The notes under the pieces: generated by a model | The model's database searches: none | The model's input: the letters and a program-made list of their open reading frames with translations, nothing else | Told to the model about the DNA's origin: nothing | Origin: Parasulfitobacter algicola | GTDB taxonomy: Bacteria > Pseudomonadota > Alphaproteobacteria > Rhodobacterales > Rhodobacteraceae | NCBI RefSeq assembly: GCF_013315265.1 | Contig: NZ_JABUFE010000001.1 | Span: 1-64,000, forward strand | DNA length: 64,000 nucleotides | Reading direction: 5' to 3' | Position numbers and translations under genes: made by a program | Shown: piece after piece, positions 41,715-52,407 of the stretch | Layout: each line of letters starts with the position of its first letter | How positions within the stretch are numbered: the first letter of the stretch is position 1

Positions 41715-43436
41715 ATGCGCCGTTTTCTTACATATTCCGTTTCCATCATTGCACTTTCTGCCCCCACTTGGGCTGATGATATTCAAGCCAACAGCCAAGT
41801 TTCCGCCGCCACGCTTTATCCAAACGGTGCCACTGTCACCCGCACGGCAAATTTTTCTGCTGAAAGTGGCGCACACAGCATTATTATTTCGGACTTGCCG
41901 CTTAATTTCGATGCCTCAAGCCTCCGGGTCTTGGGTGAAGGGGATGAAGCCTTTACTATTCTTTCTGTAGATCACCGCATTGATCGGCTGCCCCCGGCGG
42001 ACGATACACTTTCACCGGAACGCCAACGTATTCAGGATCAGATCGAAGACATTGAAACCCAAATCCGCGATTTAAGCTATGATCGTCGTGGCTTTGAAGC
42101 CCAAATCGCCGTTGCAGACGCACGGCTGCGTTTTATTGAACAGCTGATGACGCGCGAACCACAGGATATGGTGGATGAGCTGGAAAATCAGGGCACTGGT
42201 CTGGAAAGCTGGGCGCAAGCGATTGACGTTTTAGCGCAACAGACCCAGATCGCGCTGACAAGTCGGAATGAAGCACAGCAAAGTATCGATACCAATGCAC
42301 GTCAGATGCAAGATCTGCAAGAAGATCGCAACAAAGCCTATCAATCCTTGCAGGCAACACAGCTTCCCGCCCCGCAACGATCTATAGCCACTATTGATGT
42401 TGCAACAGATCAAGCGGTTACAGGAACACTATCACTGGAATATCGCGTACCTTGGGCAGGCTGGGAACCCATCTATGATCTGCGTCTGGTCCAAGGTGAC
42501 GAGGCAAAACTGTCTATTGAACGTCATGCACGTGTCTATCAGCAAACCGGCGAAAACTGGGATGATATCGAACTGACATTGTCCACCGCTCGTCCTTCAA
42601 ACCGTGTTGGCATGCCCGAAATAAGGGCAACGCAAGCCAATATGTACAGAACTGGACCAGCAAAAAGCGTAAGAGGGCCCCAGCAGTCCAGCATCGCATC
42701 CGACAAAGGCCTCAGCCGGGCTCAGGCCGAAATGATTATGGAAGACGCTCCGATAGGAGAAACGGTTGCAGCACAGCCCCTTAATTCGATGATTCAGATA
42801 GACGGGCAAACCGTATCCTACCAGATCCCTGGGCGCATCGATATCACAGGCGACAGTACGGTCAGACAAATCAGTATTGATCAGCGAGAATCGACAGTGG
42901 GTCTTTTGGCACGCAGTACACCGGTTTATGACACCAACGCCTATCTTTACGCAGCTTATACCAACCAGTTCGCTGGCCCTATTCTTCCGGGAACGGCGTC
43001 GTTATTCCGGGATGGCACCTTTGTCGGCGATTTTCAGATATCGCTTGTGGCGGCAGGTGCCGATACAACGTTACCTTTCGGCGCTTTGGATGGTATAAAA
43101 ATCGAACGCCGCGTTCTGGAAAAGGAACAAGGTGACTTTGGCATCATCGGCACAACCAACCGATTAAGTGAACGGTTCGAAATTTCGGCCGAAAGTCTTT
43201 TGCCATATGCGCTGCCTATTACAATCTTTGATCGCGCACCATTTTCTGAAAATGAAGACCTTGAAGTGACCATCAGCGCAAATCCACGTCCATCAGAAAC
43301 TGATGTAGATGGCAAACGGGGCGTACAGGCATGGACATTTGAATTGGGGTCTGGCCAAACACGAAAGGTTGCGTTCAACTATGAAATCCAGTGGCCGGGC
43401 GGATATGATATGACAACAACGGAAACCTATCGTTAA
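41715..43436 (+). CDS. DUF4139/DUF4140 domain protein (mucoidy inhibitor MuiA-like)
   Basis: A 573-residue exported protein. Signal peptide is MRRFLTYSVSIIALSAPTWA (1-20). The N-terminal DUF4140 part contains VSAATLYPNGATVTRTANF and SGAHSIIISDLPLNFDASSLRV. A coiled coil (about residues 95-215; RQRIQDQIEDIETQIRDLSYD) follows. The DUF4139 part has LEYRVPWAGWEPIYDLRL, SIERHARVYQQTGENWDD and the closing FNYEIQWPGGYDM. Proteins of this type are annotated mucoidy inhibitor A homologs; the function is not established to my knowledge. It is preceded by the mini-transcript and followed by a hairpin terminator. Confidence 0.88.
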   Translation: MRRFLTYSVSIIALSAPTWADDIQANSQVSAATLYPNGATVTRTANFSAESGAHSIIISDLPLNFDASSLRVLGEGDEAFTILSVDHRIDRLPPADDTLSPERQRIQDQIEDIETQIRDLSYDRRGFEAQIAVADARLRFIEQLMTREPQDMVDELENQGTGLESWAQAIDVLAQQTQIALTSRNEAQQSIDTNARQMQDLQEDRNKAYQSLQATQLPAPQRSIATIDVATDQAVTGTLSLEYRVPWAGWEPIYDLRLVQGDEAKLSIERHARVYQQTGENWDDIELTLSTARPSNRVGMPEIRATQANMYRTGPAKSVRGPQQSSIASDKGLSRAQAEMIMEDAPIGETVAAQPLNSMIQIDGQTVSYQIPGRIDITGDSTVRQISIDQRESTVGLLARSTPVYDTNAYLYAAYTNQFAGPILPGTASLFRDGTFVGDFQISLVAAGADTTLPFGALDGIKIERRVLEKEQGDFGIIGTTNRLSERFEISAESLLPYALPITIFDRAPFSENEDLEVTISANPRPSETDVDGKRGVQAWTFELGSGQTRKVAFNYEIQWPGGYDMTTTETYR

Positions 43437-43533
43437 GGTGGCATAAGTCCTTGGTGTTTACGGGGCATTTTCTATTGTGACCATCACGGCTTATCTACGA
43501 TAATGCACTGTTAAAAATGGCATATCAAAGCAG

Positions 43534-43563
43534 TAAGGCACCGTCAGGTGCCTTATCTTTTTA
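43534..43563. terminator. terminator between DUF4139 gene and dxs
   Basis: TAAGGCACC (43534-43542) pairs with GGTGCCTTA (43547-43555) around GTCA, followed by TCTTTTTATT on the plus strand. The two genes converge here; the T-run favours termination of the plus-strand gene. The dxs stop begins at 43564. Confidence 0.85.
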
Positions 43564-45468
43564 TTAAGTCTTGATGATTGATTTCATGGCACCCGACGCC
43601 TGCATGGCCGTGGCTGCAATATCAACCGCCGTCAGGCTTGCATCTTCATACATCGCAGCTGGGCTGGCCTGATCAATAAAACGATCCGGCAAAGTCATTG
43701 TCCGGATAGACAGCCCCCGATCAAACGCGCCCTGATTTGCCAAATCATGTAAAACCATTGCGCCAAATCCACCCTGCGCACCCTGCTCAACAGTGACGAG
43801 CGCCTTATGATGGCGGGCCAATTGATGGATCAACGGACGATCCAAAGGTTTGGCAAACCGTGCATCAGCCACAGTGCAACTGATCCCCTGTGCTTCCAAC
43901 TCTTCTGCGGCAAGCAGACATTCGGCCAAATGAGCGCCAAAGGACAGCAACGCAACATCATCCCCTTCGCGAATGATGCGCCCCTTGCCGATTTCAAGCT
44001 GTTTACCATGCAATGGCATTTTCACACCCGTACCTTCGCCGCGCGGATAGCGGAATGCGATCGGGCCGTCATTGTGATGAACAGCGGTTGCAACCATGTG
44101 TTTCAATTCTGCTTCGTCCGCAGCGGCCATCACCACGAAACCAGGCAGATTGCTAAGATAAGCGACATCGAATGCACCTGCATGGGTGGGTCCATCTGCC
44201 CCGACAAGGCCCGCACGATCAATCGCAAAACGGACAGGCAGCTTTTGCAAGGCCACATCGTGTACAATCTGATCAAATCCGCGCTGTAAAAATGTGGAAT
44301 AAATCGCGCAGAATGGCTTTAGACCGGATGCTGCCATACCGGCTGCAAAGGTCACGGCGTGCTGTTCGGCAATACCCACATCGAACACCCGATTCGGGAA
44401 CCGGTCCTGCATGATGTTGACCCCGGTGCCCGATGGCATCGCAGCTGTCACGGCGACGATCTTATCATCATGGGCCGCTTCTTCTGTCAGGGCTTCGCCA
44501 AACACTTTGGTATAACTGGGCGCATTGGGTTTGGATTTTTTTTGCGCACCAGATGCCACATCGAATTTTGCCACACCATGATATTTATCGGACGAGGTTT
44601 CGGCAGGCGAATACCCTTTGCCCTTGACCGTGCAGCAATGGATCAGAACCGGCCCGTCGCTGCGGGCGCGAGCGGCACGCAAGGTTGGCAAAAGCTGGCT
44701 AAGGTCATGGCCATCAATGGGGCCAATATAGGAAAAGCCTAGTTCTTCGAATAAGGTGCCGCTGCCTGGTATACCGGTGACAAGTTGACGTGCGCGCTTC
44801 GCGCCTTCGCGAATAGGTCCGGGTAGATTTGCTTCGAACCCGTCGGTCATTTCCTTGAACAACCCAAGTGGCGTGTTGGCATACAACCCCGACAAATAGC
44901 TGGACATCGCACCAACCGGTGGGGCGATGCTCATTTCGTTATCATTCAAGATCACAAACAATCTGCGCCCGTCAGAGCCAGCATTATTCATCGCCTCATA
45001 GGCCATACCGGCACTGATCGCCCCATCCCCGATCACAGCAATCGCATCGCCCGTGGGCTGACCCATATCACGGCCCACAGCAAACCCCAACGCCGCCGAG
45101 ATTGAGGTCGAGCTGTGCGCCGCGCCAAACGGATCGTATTCAGATTCGCTGCGTTTGGTGAACCCGCTCAACCCGCCCTCTTGCCGCAGGGTCCGGATAC
45201 GGTCACGACGACCAGTCAGCACTTTATGCGGGTAACATTGGTGGCTGACGTCCCAGATCAGCTTGTCGAATGGTGTGTTGAAAATCGCATGAATGGCTAC
45301 AGTTAATTCGATCACACCAAGGGATGATCCCAGATGCCCACCCGTTTCCGATACGGCCGATATCACCTCGGACCTTAGTTCCTGACACAGAAGTCCCAAT
45401 TCGATATCGCTAAGGCCGTTCATATCTTTCGGGCTAGCGATACGATCAAGCAGCGGGGTCTGGGTCAT
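43564..45468 (-). CDS. dxs: 1-deoxy-D-xylulose-5-phosphate synthase
   Basis: A 634-residue thiamine-diphosphate enzyme that makes DXP from pyruvate and glyceraldehyde-3-phosphate, the first step of the MEP isoprenoid pathway. Signatures are [27 protein letters not shown] (read GGHLGSSLG), [16 protein letters not shown], the TPP/Mg2+ motif [29 protein letters not shown] and the transketolase part [18 protein letters not shown] plus [19 protein letters not shown]. It lies next to pufC at the edge of the photosynthesis cluster, on the same strand but behind a terminator. Here it probably raises precursor supply for carotenoids and the bacteriochlorophyll tail. Confidence 0.98.
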   Translation of the reverse strand: MTQTPLLDRIASPKDMNGLSDIELGLLCQELRSEVISAVSETGGHLGSSLGVIELTVAIHAIFNTPFDKLIWDVSHQCYPHKVLTGRRDRIRTLRQEGGLSGFTKRSESEYDPFGAAHSSTSISAALGFAVGRDMGQPTGDAIAVIGDGAISAGMAYEAMNNAGSDGRRLFVILNDNEMSIAPPVGAMSSYLSGLYANTPLGLFKEMTDGFEANLPGPIREGAKRARQLVTGIPGSGTLFEELGFSYIGPIDGHDLSQLLPTLRAARARSDGPVLIHCCTVKGKGYSPAETSSDKYHGVAKFDVASGAQKKSKPNAPSYTKVFGEALTEEAAHDDKIVAVTAAMPSGTGVNIMQDRFPNRVFDVGIAEQHAVTFAAGMAASGLKPFCAIYSTFLQRGFDQIVHDVALQKLPVRFAIDRAGLVGADGPTHAGAFDVAYLSNLPGFVVMAAADEAELKHMVATAVHHNDGPIAFRYPRGEGTGVKMPLHGKQLEIGKGRIIREGDDVALLSFGAHLAECLLAAEELEAQGISCTVADARFAKPLDRPLIHQLARHHKALVTVEQGAQGGFGAMVLHDLANQGAFDRGLSIRTMTLPDRFIDQASPAAMYEDASLTAVDIAATAMQASGAMKSIIKT

Positions 45469-45481
45469 GGCAATTGTCCTT

Positions 45482-45518
45482 AGAAAAAGCGCCGCAAAAG
45501 GAAACCCCTTTGCGACGC
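45482..45518 (-). terminator. rho-independent terminator of the puf operon
   Basis: On the minus strand GCGTCGCAAAGG and CCTTTTGCGGCGC form a 12-bp stem with a GGTTT loop, followed by TTTTTCT. It lies about 110 nt beyond the pufC stop. Further hairpins in between (CCTGT/ACAGG, GGGGT/ACCCC, GGCAG/CTGCC) may protect the 3' end of puf mRNA. Confidence 0.8.
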
Positions 45519-45627
45519 CAGTTTTCCTGTAGCCAACAGGAAGGGAACCGGGGTGTGGAGACCCCGAGGATCAGACCACGTGAAGCGATCCGAACCGGCG
45601 TGGCAGGGGCAAAGCTGCCCCCGTCAA

Positions 45628-46731
45628 TCAGTATTCCGGTGTGCCAGTGGTCGCGAGTTCTGGCCAATCGGCAATCATATTTTGGCCTTGCAAGGGCTGT
45701 TGATACCCCTTGTGGCAAGTTGCACAGGCCGCTTTGGGCGCATCCGAAAAAATCGGGCCAAGCCGTTCTGGCGGATAAACATCGCGCAGCGGCACCAGAT
45801 AATCGTTATTCAACTCTTGCACCATGACAATCCCAAGCGATGCCGTAGCCCACTGGGGCGTATTCTGCGCACCGTCATAGAACGCACGGCTGTTGTGGCA
45901 AAACACACAGTTCACACCCAGTGAATTGCTGAAATAGTTCATCAGGCTATAGGTACGTTCTGTGTTCTGAATCGTTGGATCACCCGGCTGCGTATCGACG
46001 CGACTATCCAGATCATGCACTGCAATCTGTTCATAGTTCAGCAAGTATTGCTCTAATGCATCTGACGGCAAAGACGTACTTTGACTAACCATCGTAGCCC
46101 GGTTCTGGTTGGCGGCCCAGCCTTCGACATTTTCATTCACAGGCGAAATGCGGAACCATATATCAGACGGTACATTCTGCCCACGGTGGCATGTATAGCA
46201 GTTCACGCCGACTTCCTTATTGGCGTTCACATGGGCATCCCAGTTTTCATTAATGCCTTGGGTCATCTGGATCATTCGCCGTGACACCACCTTGGTGTAA
46301 AGATCATCATCTGCATAATTTCCTTCATCCGCACCGGCGTGGCAATAGGCGCAGCCTTCATCAGGCGACACCCATTGGGTCATGGCATTCATCAGGCGAT
46401 TAAAGTTATCTTCGGTCACATCGCCCAAAACCTGCACGTTTTCATAAACGTCTCGCGCCAGTTCCCCGCTATCTGCAGGGTCATAGGCCGCTTCGGTATA
46501 ATAATCGATGATGCTAGGATCCGGCTTGGCCAGATCGGCTTTGAACTCAGGCACTGACATGCCTGTGCCGCGCGGACCCGTCTGCAAACTTTCGGTCGCA
46601 AGGGGCTGACCCCATGTCACCAACAGCGCCACTACAAAGACGACCCCACCCACTGTGCCCAACAAGATCGCCGGGCGATAGATATCAATGGGGTTTTTTT
46701 CACTCCAGTCATCAAACCACTTGGGAAGCAT
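45628..46731 (-). CDS. pufC: photosynthetic reaction centre tetraheme cytochrome c subunit
   Basis: A 367-residue periplasmic cytochrome that re-reduces the special pair of the reaction centre. Four CxxCH heme sites are intact: CAYCH (127-131), CYTCH (178-182), CVFCH (275-279) and CATCH (336-340). An N-terminal membrane anchor covers residues about 20-40, with no lipobox cysteine, so it is probably held by an uncleaved helix. The ATG lies 2 nt after the pufM stop. Having pufC rather than pufX at this position is typical of roseobacter clusters. Confidence 0.97.
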   Translation of the reverse strand: MLPKWFDDWSEKNPIDIYRPAILLGTVGGVVFVVALLVTWGQPLATESLQTGPRGTGMSVPEFKADLAKPDPSIIDYYTEAAYDPADSGELARDVYENVQVLGDVTEDNFNRLMNAMTQWVSPDEGCAYCHAGADEGNYADDDLYTKVVSRRMIQMTQGINENWDAHVNANKEVGVNCYTCHRGQNVPSDIWFRISPVNENVEGWAANQNRATMVSQSTSLPSDALEQYLLNYEQIAVHDLDSRVDTQPGDPTIQNTERTYSLMNYFSNSLGVNCVFCHNSRAFYDGAQNTPQWATASLGIVMVQELNNDYLVPLRDVYPPERLGPIFSDAPKAACATCHKGYQQPLQGQNMIADWPELATTGTPEY

Positions 46732-46733
46732 GA

Positions 46734-47720
46734 TTATTCCTCCTGTCCGATGAAGCCTTCGTATGTGCCGTAAGCCTCATAACCGTAAGACCCGTCATAC
46801 ATTGGCGCGAAATTATGTTCCTGTGCCCAGATGAACCAGTTGTCGACAACGGTTCCGGTCAACAGGATGCCGATCCCACCTGTGATGGGGGTCAACACTG
46901 CGAACCACCAGGCCCAACGGTGAATACCCTCCATTGTGGCATTGAAGCCCATGGTCCATCTCCAGAATAGGGCGGCACGTTCTGACGCAGTACCCCGGTC
47001 ATAGATCTGTTCCAACTCACGATCACCACCAAACCGGCTGACTGCCAGAATGGTCGCGCCATGCATCGCAAACAGCAGCACCGAACCATACAGAAACACA
47101 ATCGACAGACAGTGAAACGGATTATAGTACAGATTGCCGTACCGAATGCTGAAGGCCGTCGTCCAATCCAGATGCGGGAAGATGCCGTAAGGGACAGCCT
47201 CGCTCCAGGATCCCATCAGAACGGGGCGGAACAGACCCAACACCAGAAACAGCCAGATCGCAGCCAGGAACGCCCAGGCAATGTGCTTGCCCATTTTATG
47301 TTCAACAGCCAGTAAATACGTCCGCAACCACCAGCTCATCACGCTGACCAGCAAAAAGAAACTGCTGATGATATACCAGCCACCATCGTTCAGGGGTGGC
47401 ATGCTTAGGCCATATTCCGGGCTTGGCGGTTCAAGCGCCAACCAAAACAGCTGGCGGATGAACTCTGGTATCGACCAGCCAACCTGGGCCAGCATATTGA
47501 AGCCAACGATGTTGAACCACAACAAACCCGTGGCAAGTGAAATGACGCCCATATAACCCAAATAAATGGGCCCAAGTTGCGCATTCCCGATCCAACCGAC
47601 CAGATTGGAAAAGCGCGGGCGGCCAAAGCGTTCTTCCATCATGTTGTTTTCGTTGTCCATGCCCCATTCGGGCGCGCCCTGGACCTGAACTTGTGTGAAA
47701 ATATTTTGATATTCAGGCAT
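46734..47720 (-). CDS. pufM: photosynthetic reaction centre subunit M
   Basis: A 328-residue reaction-centre subunit with five membrane helices. With PufL it holds the bacteriochlorophyll special pair, bacteriopheophytins, quinones and non-heme iron. Typical segments are [18 protein letters not shown] at the N-terminus, [45 protein letters not shown] (special-pair region), [20 protein letters not shown] and [19 protein letters not shown] with histidines for iron and pigment. It lies 5 nt after pufL and 2 nt before pufC, so it is co-translated. Confidence 0.98.
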   Translation of the reverse strand: MPEYQNIFTQVQVQGAPEWGMDNENNMMEERFGRPRFSNLVGWIGNAQLGPIYLGYMGVISLATGLLWFNIVGFNMLAQVGWSIPEFIRQLFWLALEPPSPEYGLSMPPLNDGGWYIISSFFLLVSVMSWWLRTYLLAVEHKMGKHIAWAFLAAIWLFLVLGLFRPVLMGSWSEAVPYGIFPHLDWTTAFSIRYGNLYYNPFHCLSIVFLYGSVLLFAMHGATILAVSRFGGDRELEQIYDRGTASERAALFWRWTMGFNATMEGIHRWAWWFAVLTPITGGIGILLTGTVVDNWFIWAQEHNFAPMYDGSYGYEAYGTYEGFIGQEE

Positions 47721-47725
47721 AGCGA

Positions 47726-48565
47726 TTACATCCCGATTTGTGAGGGCCAGATTGGCAGCTCAAGCCACCAGTTCCACCATTCAGGCCAGCCCTTGGTCCA
47801 GACAGGGCCAGAGATGACGATACAGATTGCCGACCAGAAGCCCGCGTTCAGCGCCAGCAACAGACCCACGCGGTGGATACCCAATGTGCCGACGGAATAG
47901 CCGATGAAGTCCCGGAAAAAGGTGTCTTCGTGATCTGGTGTTTTGACCTCTTCGCCCTTTTCAGGATTACAAGCCGACAGAACCAAGCCACCATGAAGTG
48001 CCAGTGCGAATGTCGTCGTAAAGAAAAACGTCACCGCCAGCATATGCGCGGGATTATAATGAAAGTGCAGATAGGCATAGCCTGTGTTGCTGACCCAATC
48101 GAGATGGCTGAAGATGCCATAGGGGAATCCATGTCCCCACGCGCCCATCAGTAAGGGCCGGATCACCACAAGCGTGACATAAGCAAAGATCGCAACGCTG
48201 AAGGCAAAAGGCACGTGATAGCCCATGCCCAGCTTGCGGCAGATCTCGACCTCGCGCAGGGCCCAACTGCAAAACGCACCAACTGCACAGAAGGTTATGA
48301 TCTGCCAAAGACCGCCCTCCATCAGGGGTGCCATGCCAAGACCGTAACTTAAATCTGGTGGCGCGATATTGATTAGCCAGGGATTAAAGGTGCCTTGTTG
48401 GGACGCGCCCCAAAAGATCAGGATTGTGCCCAATAGGGCGAAAAAAGCGGTCGTGACCCCAAAGAAACCAACATAAAAAGGCCCCACCCAAAAGTCGAAC
48501 AGGTCGCCGCCGATCAGCGTCCCACCTCGGACGCGATATTTTCTTTCGAAGCTGAGCAATGCCAT
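47726..48565 (-). CDS. pufL: photosynthetic reaction centre subunit L
   Basis: A 279-residue subunit with five membrane helices. It starts [19 protein letters not shown] and contains [14 protein letters not shown] (first helix), [29 protein letters not shown] (special-pair His region, quoted here only in part by key residues), [18 protein letters not shown] and [21 protein letters not shown] with the iron-ligand His. It is preceded by a 120-nt spacer with a stable hairpin that separates it from pufA. Confidence 0.98.
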   Translation of the reverse strand: MALLSFERKYRVRGGTLIGGDLFDFWVGPFYVGFFGVTTAFFALLGTILIFWGASQQGTFNPWLINIAPPDLSYGLGMAPLMEGGLWQIITFCAVGAFCSWALREVEICRKLGMGYHVPFAFSVAIFAYVTLVVIRPLLMGAWGHGFPYGIFSHLDWVSNTGYAYLHFHYNPAHMLAVTFFFTTTFALALHGGLVLSACNPEKGEEVKTPDHEDTFFRDFIGYSVGTLGIHRVGLLLALNAGFWSAICIVISGPVWTKGWPEWWNWWLELPIWPSQIGM

Positions 48566-48630
48566 CTTCTATCTCCGCGTTTGGCGGCAGGCCCGTTCAG
48601 ACCAAAAGCCGTCGTTTTCGTTTGATTCTT

Positions 48631-48662
48631 GTCGCGGGCAAATCCGGGAACCCCCCCGCGAC
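48631..48662 (-). promoter_or_regulatory. pufA-pufL intercistronic hairpin
   Basis: On the minus strand GTCGCGGG (48655-48662) pairs with CCCGCGAC (48631-48638) around a 16-nt loop that can pair further. In Rhodobacter the equivalent hairpin after pufA slows 3'-5' decay of the pufBA mRNA and so sets the LH1:reaction-centre ratio; the same function is inferred here from position and shape. Confidence 0.75.
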
Positions 48663-48685
48663 GTTTTATTATTCCCAAACGGTGA

Positions 48686-48856
48686 TTATTGCGGTCCGCG
48701 CTCGTACTTGGCAGCTGCGATTTCAAACCAGTTGAAACCATCAGTGCTTAGCAGAACCAGATGAATCATCGCCGCTAACAGGAAAAGGAATACGGCCTGT
48801 GCTACAAACACGCGGCGTGGATCAAAGATCATCCAAATCTTATAGAATTTAGCCAT
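48686..48856 (-). CDS. pufA: light-harvesting 1 (B870) alpha chain
   Basis: A 56-residue LH1 alpha polypeptide, just under the common 60-codon cut-off. It begins [20 protein letters not shown], with the cytoplasmic helix and the conserved DPRRV motif. One membrane helix with AAMIH follows, placing the bacteriochlorophyll-binding His at residue 32, and the C-terminus ends in [30 protein letters not shown] precedes the ATG. It is 14 nt downstream of pufB and is followed by the intercistronic hairpin. Confidence 0.97.
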   Translation of the reverse strand: MAKFYKIWMIFDPRRVFVAQAVFLFLLAAMIHLVLLSTDGFNWFEIAAAKYERGPQ

Positions 48857-48870
48857 TCTTCAATCCCTCC

Positions 48871-49020
48871 TCAGAACCACGGGAACCAGATGAACGTGGC
48901 GATATGAGCCACGACTGCGATGGCCGTGAACAGAATTAATCCGCTCATGTACACCGAGTGCAATTCCTGGGCCTGCTCGTCGGTTAGACCTGTAAAAGAC
49001 AGATCAGTATTATCAGCCAT
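48871..49020 (-). CDS. pufB: light-harvesting 1 (B870) beta chain
   Basis: A 49-residue LH1 beta polypeptide. It begins [20 protein letters not shown], with the cytoplasmic TDEQAQE motif and a His at residue 21. The membrane helix carries the bacteriochlorophyll-ligating His39 (AVVAHIAT), and the chain ends in [18 protein letters not shown] lies directly upstream. With PufA it forms the ring around the reaction centre. It is transcribed leftward from pufQ through a 143-nt structured leader. Confidence 0.97.
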   Translation of the reverse strand: MADNTDLSFTGLTDEQAQELHSVYMSGLILFTAIAVVAHIATFIWFPWF

Positions 49021-49163
49021 GAAACCCTCCAAAGCTGACGCCGCGCATCCCCCGCGGCTGGGTTACGACAGGGGCTCATCCCCTGTCACAATCCGCCATA
49101 CCGGGGGAATGGCGAACCTCGTGCGCCACCTTTTCAGGCAGCAAAGACCATTATTCCCTGCCT
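49021..49163 (-). promoter_or_regulatory. pufQ-pufB structured leader
   Basis: A 143-nt spacer between the pufQ stop and pufB start with several hairpins on the minus strand: CTGCCT/AGGCAG near 49160, CGCCAT/ATGGCG near 49100, GACAGGGG/CCCCTGTC (49067-49089) and CCGCGG/GCGCGG just before the pufB ribosome-binding site. These resemble processing and stabilising structures of puf mRNA. A promoter for pufBALMC could also lie here or inside pufQ/bchZ; none is identified with confidence. Confidence 0.55.
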
Positions 49164-49385
49164 TCAGGCAGAGAAAATCATAGGCGTGATGATCCGCGCC
49201 TGACTAAAGGCACGGGCAACAGGGCCCCGGTTTGACCATTTGCGCTGTCTCAACATCGACAGCGCCCAGCTGATCGTCGCCAAGGGCAACGCCGCTAGAA
49301 AAATAATCAAAAAGTATACATAAAACTCAGTTTTGGGTGTCTTATGTACCCGTTCAACCGGAGTATCAGAGGTGAAATCCGTCAT
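49164..49385 (-). CDS. pufQ: PufQ
   Basis: A 73-residue membrane protein of the PufQ family, required for normal bacteriochlorophyll production and assembly in Rhodobacter. After a polar N-terminus (to residue 18) there is a single helix ([21 protein letters not shown]), then a basic segment and the conserved end [22 protein letters not shown] (key residues NRGP and ITPxIF). The ATG overlaps the bchZ stop (ATGA), as is usual for bchZ-pufQ. Confidence 0.92.
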   Translation of the reverse strand: MTDFTSDTPVERVHKTPKTEFYVYFLIIFLAALPLATISWALSMLRQRKWSNRGPVARAFSQARIITPMIFSA

Positions 49386-50860
49386 GCTTTCTCTCCTCGT
49401 TTCGCTGAAGGCGTCGTGGCCTGCAGGCTTTCAACAGTTTCGCGCACCACCCGTTCGGACCCTGCTGCAAGGGCTGCTTTTTCAGCCGCATCGCGCAGGT
49501 TTTTCGCCGCGGATATGCGGGTCAAAATAGGATGGGTCGCAACAATCTTATCCAAGGCCGCTTGCGCATCTTCATCCCATGGAAAATCACGGCGCAGGGT
49601 TGTGGGTGTGGCATCAGCTGCATCCATTTCACTGCCCAATGGCAGAATGTGGAACAACGCATCAAACAGACCGTTGCAGACCTCTTGCAGCATATAAGTG
49701 GCACCGGCGTATCCCATAAAAGGTGTACCCGTCGCACGCCGGATCGCAGCACCCGGGAAGCTGGCCGGTATGAACGAAGGCGCAGGACCATGCCCCCCTT
49801 TAAGTTCCGCCAGATACATTTTTTCGTTGATTGATCCCATCACGATCAAAGGCCGCTTTTGGCCCATCATTGCACGGACTTCTGCGTTGTTCGTTTTGGC
49901 ACCAGCCACACGGGCCACCGCAAACGCACAAGGCAGGCCCAGATCGCTTTCCAGAAAACTACGGACACCCCGGGCATAGGTTTCATTGGCCACAATCGCG
50001 AAGCTGGCTGTCGCAAAGAAATCCTGCGTCACCGACCGCCACAAATCCCAGACAGGTTTAATGGTCGAATGCTTTTCGCGCTCGATGAAAGGTTCTGGGT
50101 CCAGATCCAGAAGTTCGCCCAACTTGCGCAGGAATAATGTAGTGCTTTCGATACCAATAGGCGCTTGCAGGTATGGCTTACCTAGAACTTCGCACAATCC
50201 GCGCCCGAATTCGCGATACATACAGACATTCACATCCGCATTCACCAAATTGCGCATTTCGGCCACATGGGCACCAAGAGGCATAACCATGTTGACCTCA
50301 GCCCCGATCCCTTGGACAAGACGACGGATTTCAGCCAGATCTGACGGCATGTTAAATGTGCCGTACATCGGACCCAAGATATTAACCCGTGGCTTCGCGC
50401 CTTCTTCACGCTTGGCCTCGCGCGGCATCCGACCTTTGGTCATGCCGAATTCCGTGAAAATCCAGGTCATCGCACGATCAGCAGCTTCCCACTGATCCTC
50501 GTCAATTGTACGTGGTAAAAAGCGTTGGATGTTGGTGCCCATTGGTGTGACGCCACCACCAATCATTTCGGCGATGGATCCGGTCACAACGACCGCAGGC
50601 AAAGCGGGGTCAAGCGTGCTCCAAGCGCGTTTCATCGCACCTTCGGTTCCGTCGCGACCCAATTCCTCTTCGCCTAATCCTGTCACGACAATAGGTAACT
50701 CGTGCGGTGGCAAGGCGTCGGTATAATGCAGCACGGATGTCACCGGTAGATTTTCACACCCAACCGGGCCATCGATCACGCATTGCAGGCCTTTGATGGC
50801 ACAGAACGCATAAACTGCACCCCAATACCCGCCTGCTCTGTCATGATCTTGCACCAGCAT
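49382..50860 (-). CDS. bchZ: chlorophyllide a reductase subunit Z
   Basis: A 492-residue catalytic subunit of chlorophyllide a oxidoreductase (nitrogenase-like; BchX2-(BchYZ)2), which reduces ring B of chlorophyllide to give the bacteriochlorin. Features include [47 protein letters not shown] (Cys for the Fe-S cluster) and the C-terminal domain [35 protein letters not shown], homologous to protochlorophyllide-reductase BchB tails. The ATG overlaps the bchY stop by one base (TGATG), and the stop overlaps the pufQ ATG. Confidence 0.97.
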   Translation of the reverse strand: MLVQDHDRAGGYWGAVYAFCAIKGLQCVIDGPVGCENLPVTSVLHYTDALPPHELPIVVTGLGEEELGRDGTEGAMKRAWSTLDPALPAVVVTGSIAEMIGGGVTPMGTNIQRFLPRTIDEDQWEAADRAMTWIFTEFGMTKGRMPREAKREEGAKPRVNILGPMYGTFNMPSDLAEIRRLVQGIGAEVNMVMPLGAHVAEMRNLVNADVNVCMYREFGRGLCEVLGKPYLQAPIGIESTTLFLRKLGELLDLDPEPFIEREKHSTIKPVWDLWRSVTQDFFATASFAIVANETYARGVRSFLESDLGLPCAFAVARVAGAKTNNAEVRAMMGQKRPLIVMGSINEKMYLAELKGGHGPAPSFIPASFPGAAIRRATGTPFMGYAGATYMLQEVCNGLFDALFHILPLGSEMDAADATPTTLRRDFPWDEDAQAALDKIVATHPILTRISAAKNLRDAAEKAALAAGSERVVRETVESLQATTPSAKRGEKA

Positions 50861-52407
50861 CAGATCATCTCCTGCGCTTTGGAAGCACGGGCTTGTTTTT
50901 CAAGTTTCTTTAAATTCTGCGCACGAAAATCGGGGCGCAGATTGGGGTCGCCTTCCCAAACACCTGCGGTGTCGCCGTGGCCCACACCTTCGAAAAAGGC
51001 TTTCATTTTATTCATGCGGCCTTTGTTGCTGATGGCCGCGTTGATCACCTCGGCCAATGATCCGGCCCCTGCAGGCCCCATCAAGGGGCGCGCTGAAATC
51101 AGGTTGGTGAAATAAAGCGCGGGCGTTCCAAGCTCTTTGGCCTTTTGCACAACGGGTGTTGTGCCGATGGCCAGATCGGGTTTCACGGCCTCCATCGCGG
51201 CACAATCACCTTCGAGTGATGCGCGGAATTTGACTTTGACGCCCTTGGCCGCCAACCATTCCGCATCGGCCGCGGACCACGGTGTTTTGGGGCAAGCCGT
51301 ACCAACATATGGCACATGCGCGCCGCTTTCGATCAACAGACGGGCGACCAGCAATTCGCTGCCCTCGTACCCGCTTAGGGTGATGGTTCCCTTGATCGGT
51401 GTGGCCGCCAAAGCCTCTTTGATTGCAGGCAAGAATGCATTTTGCGCAGCAGCAATCTGGTCAGATGGCACGTTGAAAGCATTACCGATACCAGCCAGCC
51501 AAGCAGCTGTGCCATCGTGCCCGACAGGGGCTGACCCAACAATGGGTCTACCAGCAGCTTCAAATTCACGAACAGCGGCGGTGTAAAACGGATGGATCGC
51601 AGCGACCACGCCACAGTCCAAAGCGGCGTAAAGCTCGCGCCATTCACGGCAGGGCACAACAGGGCCAGCAGCCAAACCCATAGGGGCCAACATCGCGCCG
51701 ATCATCATCGGATCAGCCGGGAACATTTCGCCCAGCAGTGCCACAGTCGGGCGATCAGATTTGCCAGAAGCGGGGGCCTGCACCGGACCAGCTTCAATTT
51801 CGGCGCGTGCATATTTCAGCATGGCACCGGCCAGAACATCCTTGGCTTCGGCATGGGTCGGAATTCCAAAACCTGGTACATCAATGCCGACAATTCGCAC
51901 GCCGTTGATTTCATCGGGCAGCAATCTTAGGGGCACACCGCTGGCCGTTGGGACGCAAAGATTTGTGACGACGACAGCATCATATTGATCAGGATCGGCA
52001 AGTTCGTGAACTGCGTCACGGATGTCTTCGAATAATTTGCCCGTGACCAAGCTTTCCGAGTTGAAGGGAACGTATCCAACGGATCGACGTGCACCATAAA
52101 AGTGGCTGACAAAGGTCAGACCATAGACGCAACAGGCCGAACCGCTAAGCACTGTTGCCACACGTCGCATTCGCAGACCAACGCGAAGCGATCCAAAAGC
52201 GGGACACATGCTTTGTGGCTTGTCGTGGGGACCTTGTGGATAATCTTTGGCGTATTGATCCAGCATTTCGGATTGACCGGCAGCCCGGGCTGCATCTGCC
52301 ATCTTGTCTTTCGAATGACAGCCCAAATCCACCGGTTGCTCGACAGACCCTTGCGGGCCTTTCTTGCCGGTGATCACATCGGCATCATATGTGGTCCGGT
52401 CGTTCAT
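50860..52407 (-). CDS. bchY: chlorophyllide a reductase subunit Y
   Basis: A 515-residue partner of BchZ forming the catalytic (BchYZ)2 core. Visible elements are [31 protein letters not shown] (given by its Cys and YPQGP), [60 protein letters not shown] with cluster cysteines, and the C-terminal [27 protein letters not shown]. Its ATG overlaps the stop of a 54-56 codon ORF (ATGA) that separates it from bchX, so initiation may depend on translation of that ORF. Confidence 0.97.
   Translation of the reverse strand: MNDRTTYDADVITGKKGPQGSVEQPVDLGCHSKDKMADAARAAGQSEMLDQYAKDYPQGPHDKPQSMCPAFGSLRVGLRMRRVATVLSGSACCVYGLTFVSHFYGARRSVGYVPFNSESLVTGKLFEDIRDAVHELADPDQYDAVVVTNLCVPTASGVPLRLLPDEINGVRIVGIDVPGFGIPTHAEAKDVLAGAMLKYARAEIEAGPVQAPASGKSDRPTVALLGEMFPADPMMIGAMLAPMGLAAGPVVPCREWRELYAALDCGVVAAIHPFYTAAVREFEAAGRPIVGSAPVGHDGTAAWLAGIGNAFNVPSDQIAAAQNAFLPAIKEALAATPIKGTITLSGYEGSELLVARLLIESGAHVPYVGTACPKTPWSAADAEWLAAKGVKVKFRASLEGDCAAMEAVKPDLAIGTTPVVQKAKELGTPALYFTNLISARPLMGPAGAGSLAEVINAAISNKGRMNKMKAFFEGVGHGDTAGVWEGDPNLRPDFRAQNLKKLEKQARASKAQEMI

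Noticed and set aside
48565-49385. pufX in the puf operon
   Set aside because: No PufX-like ORF follows pufM; pufC occupies that position, consistent with roseobacter-type clusters.
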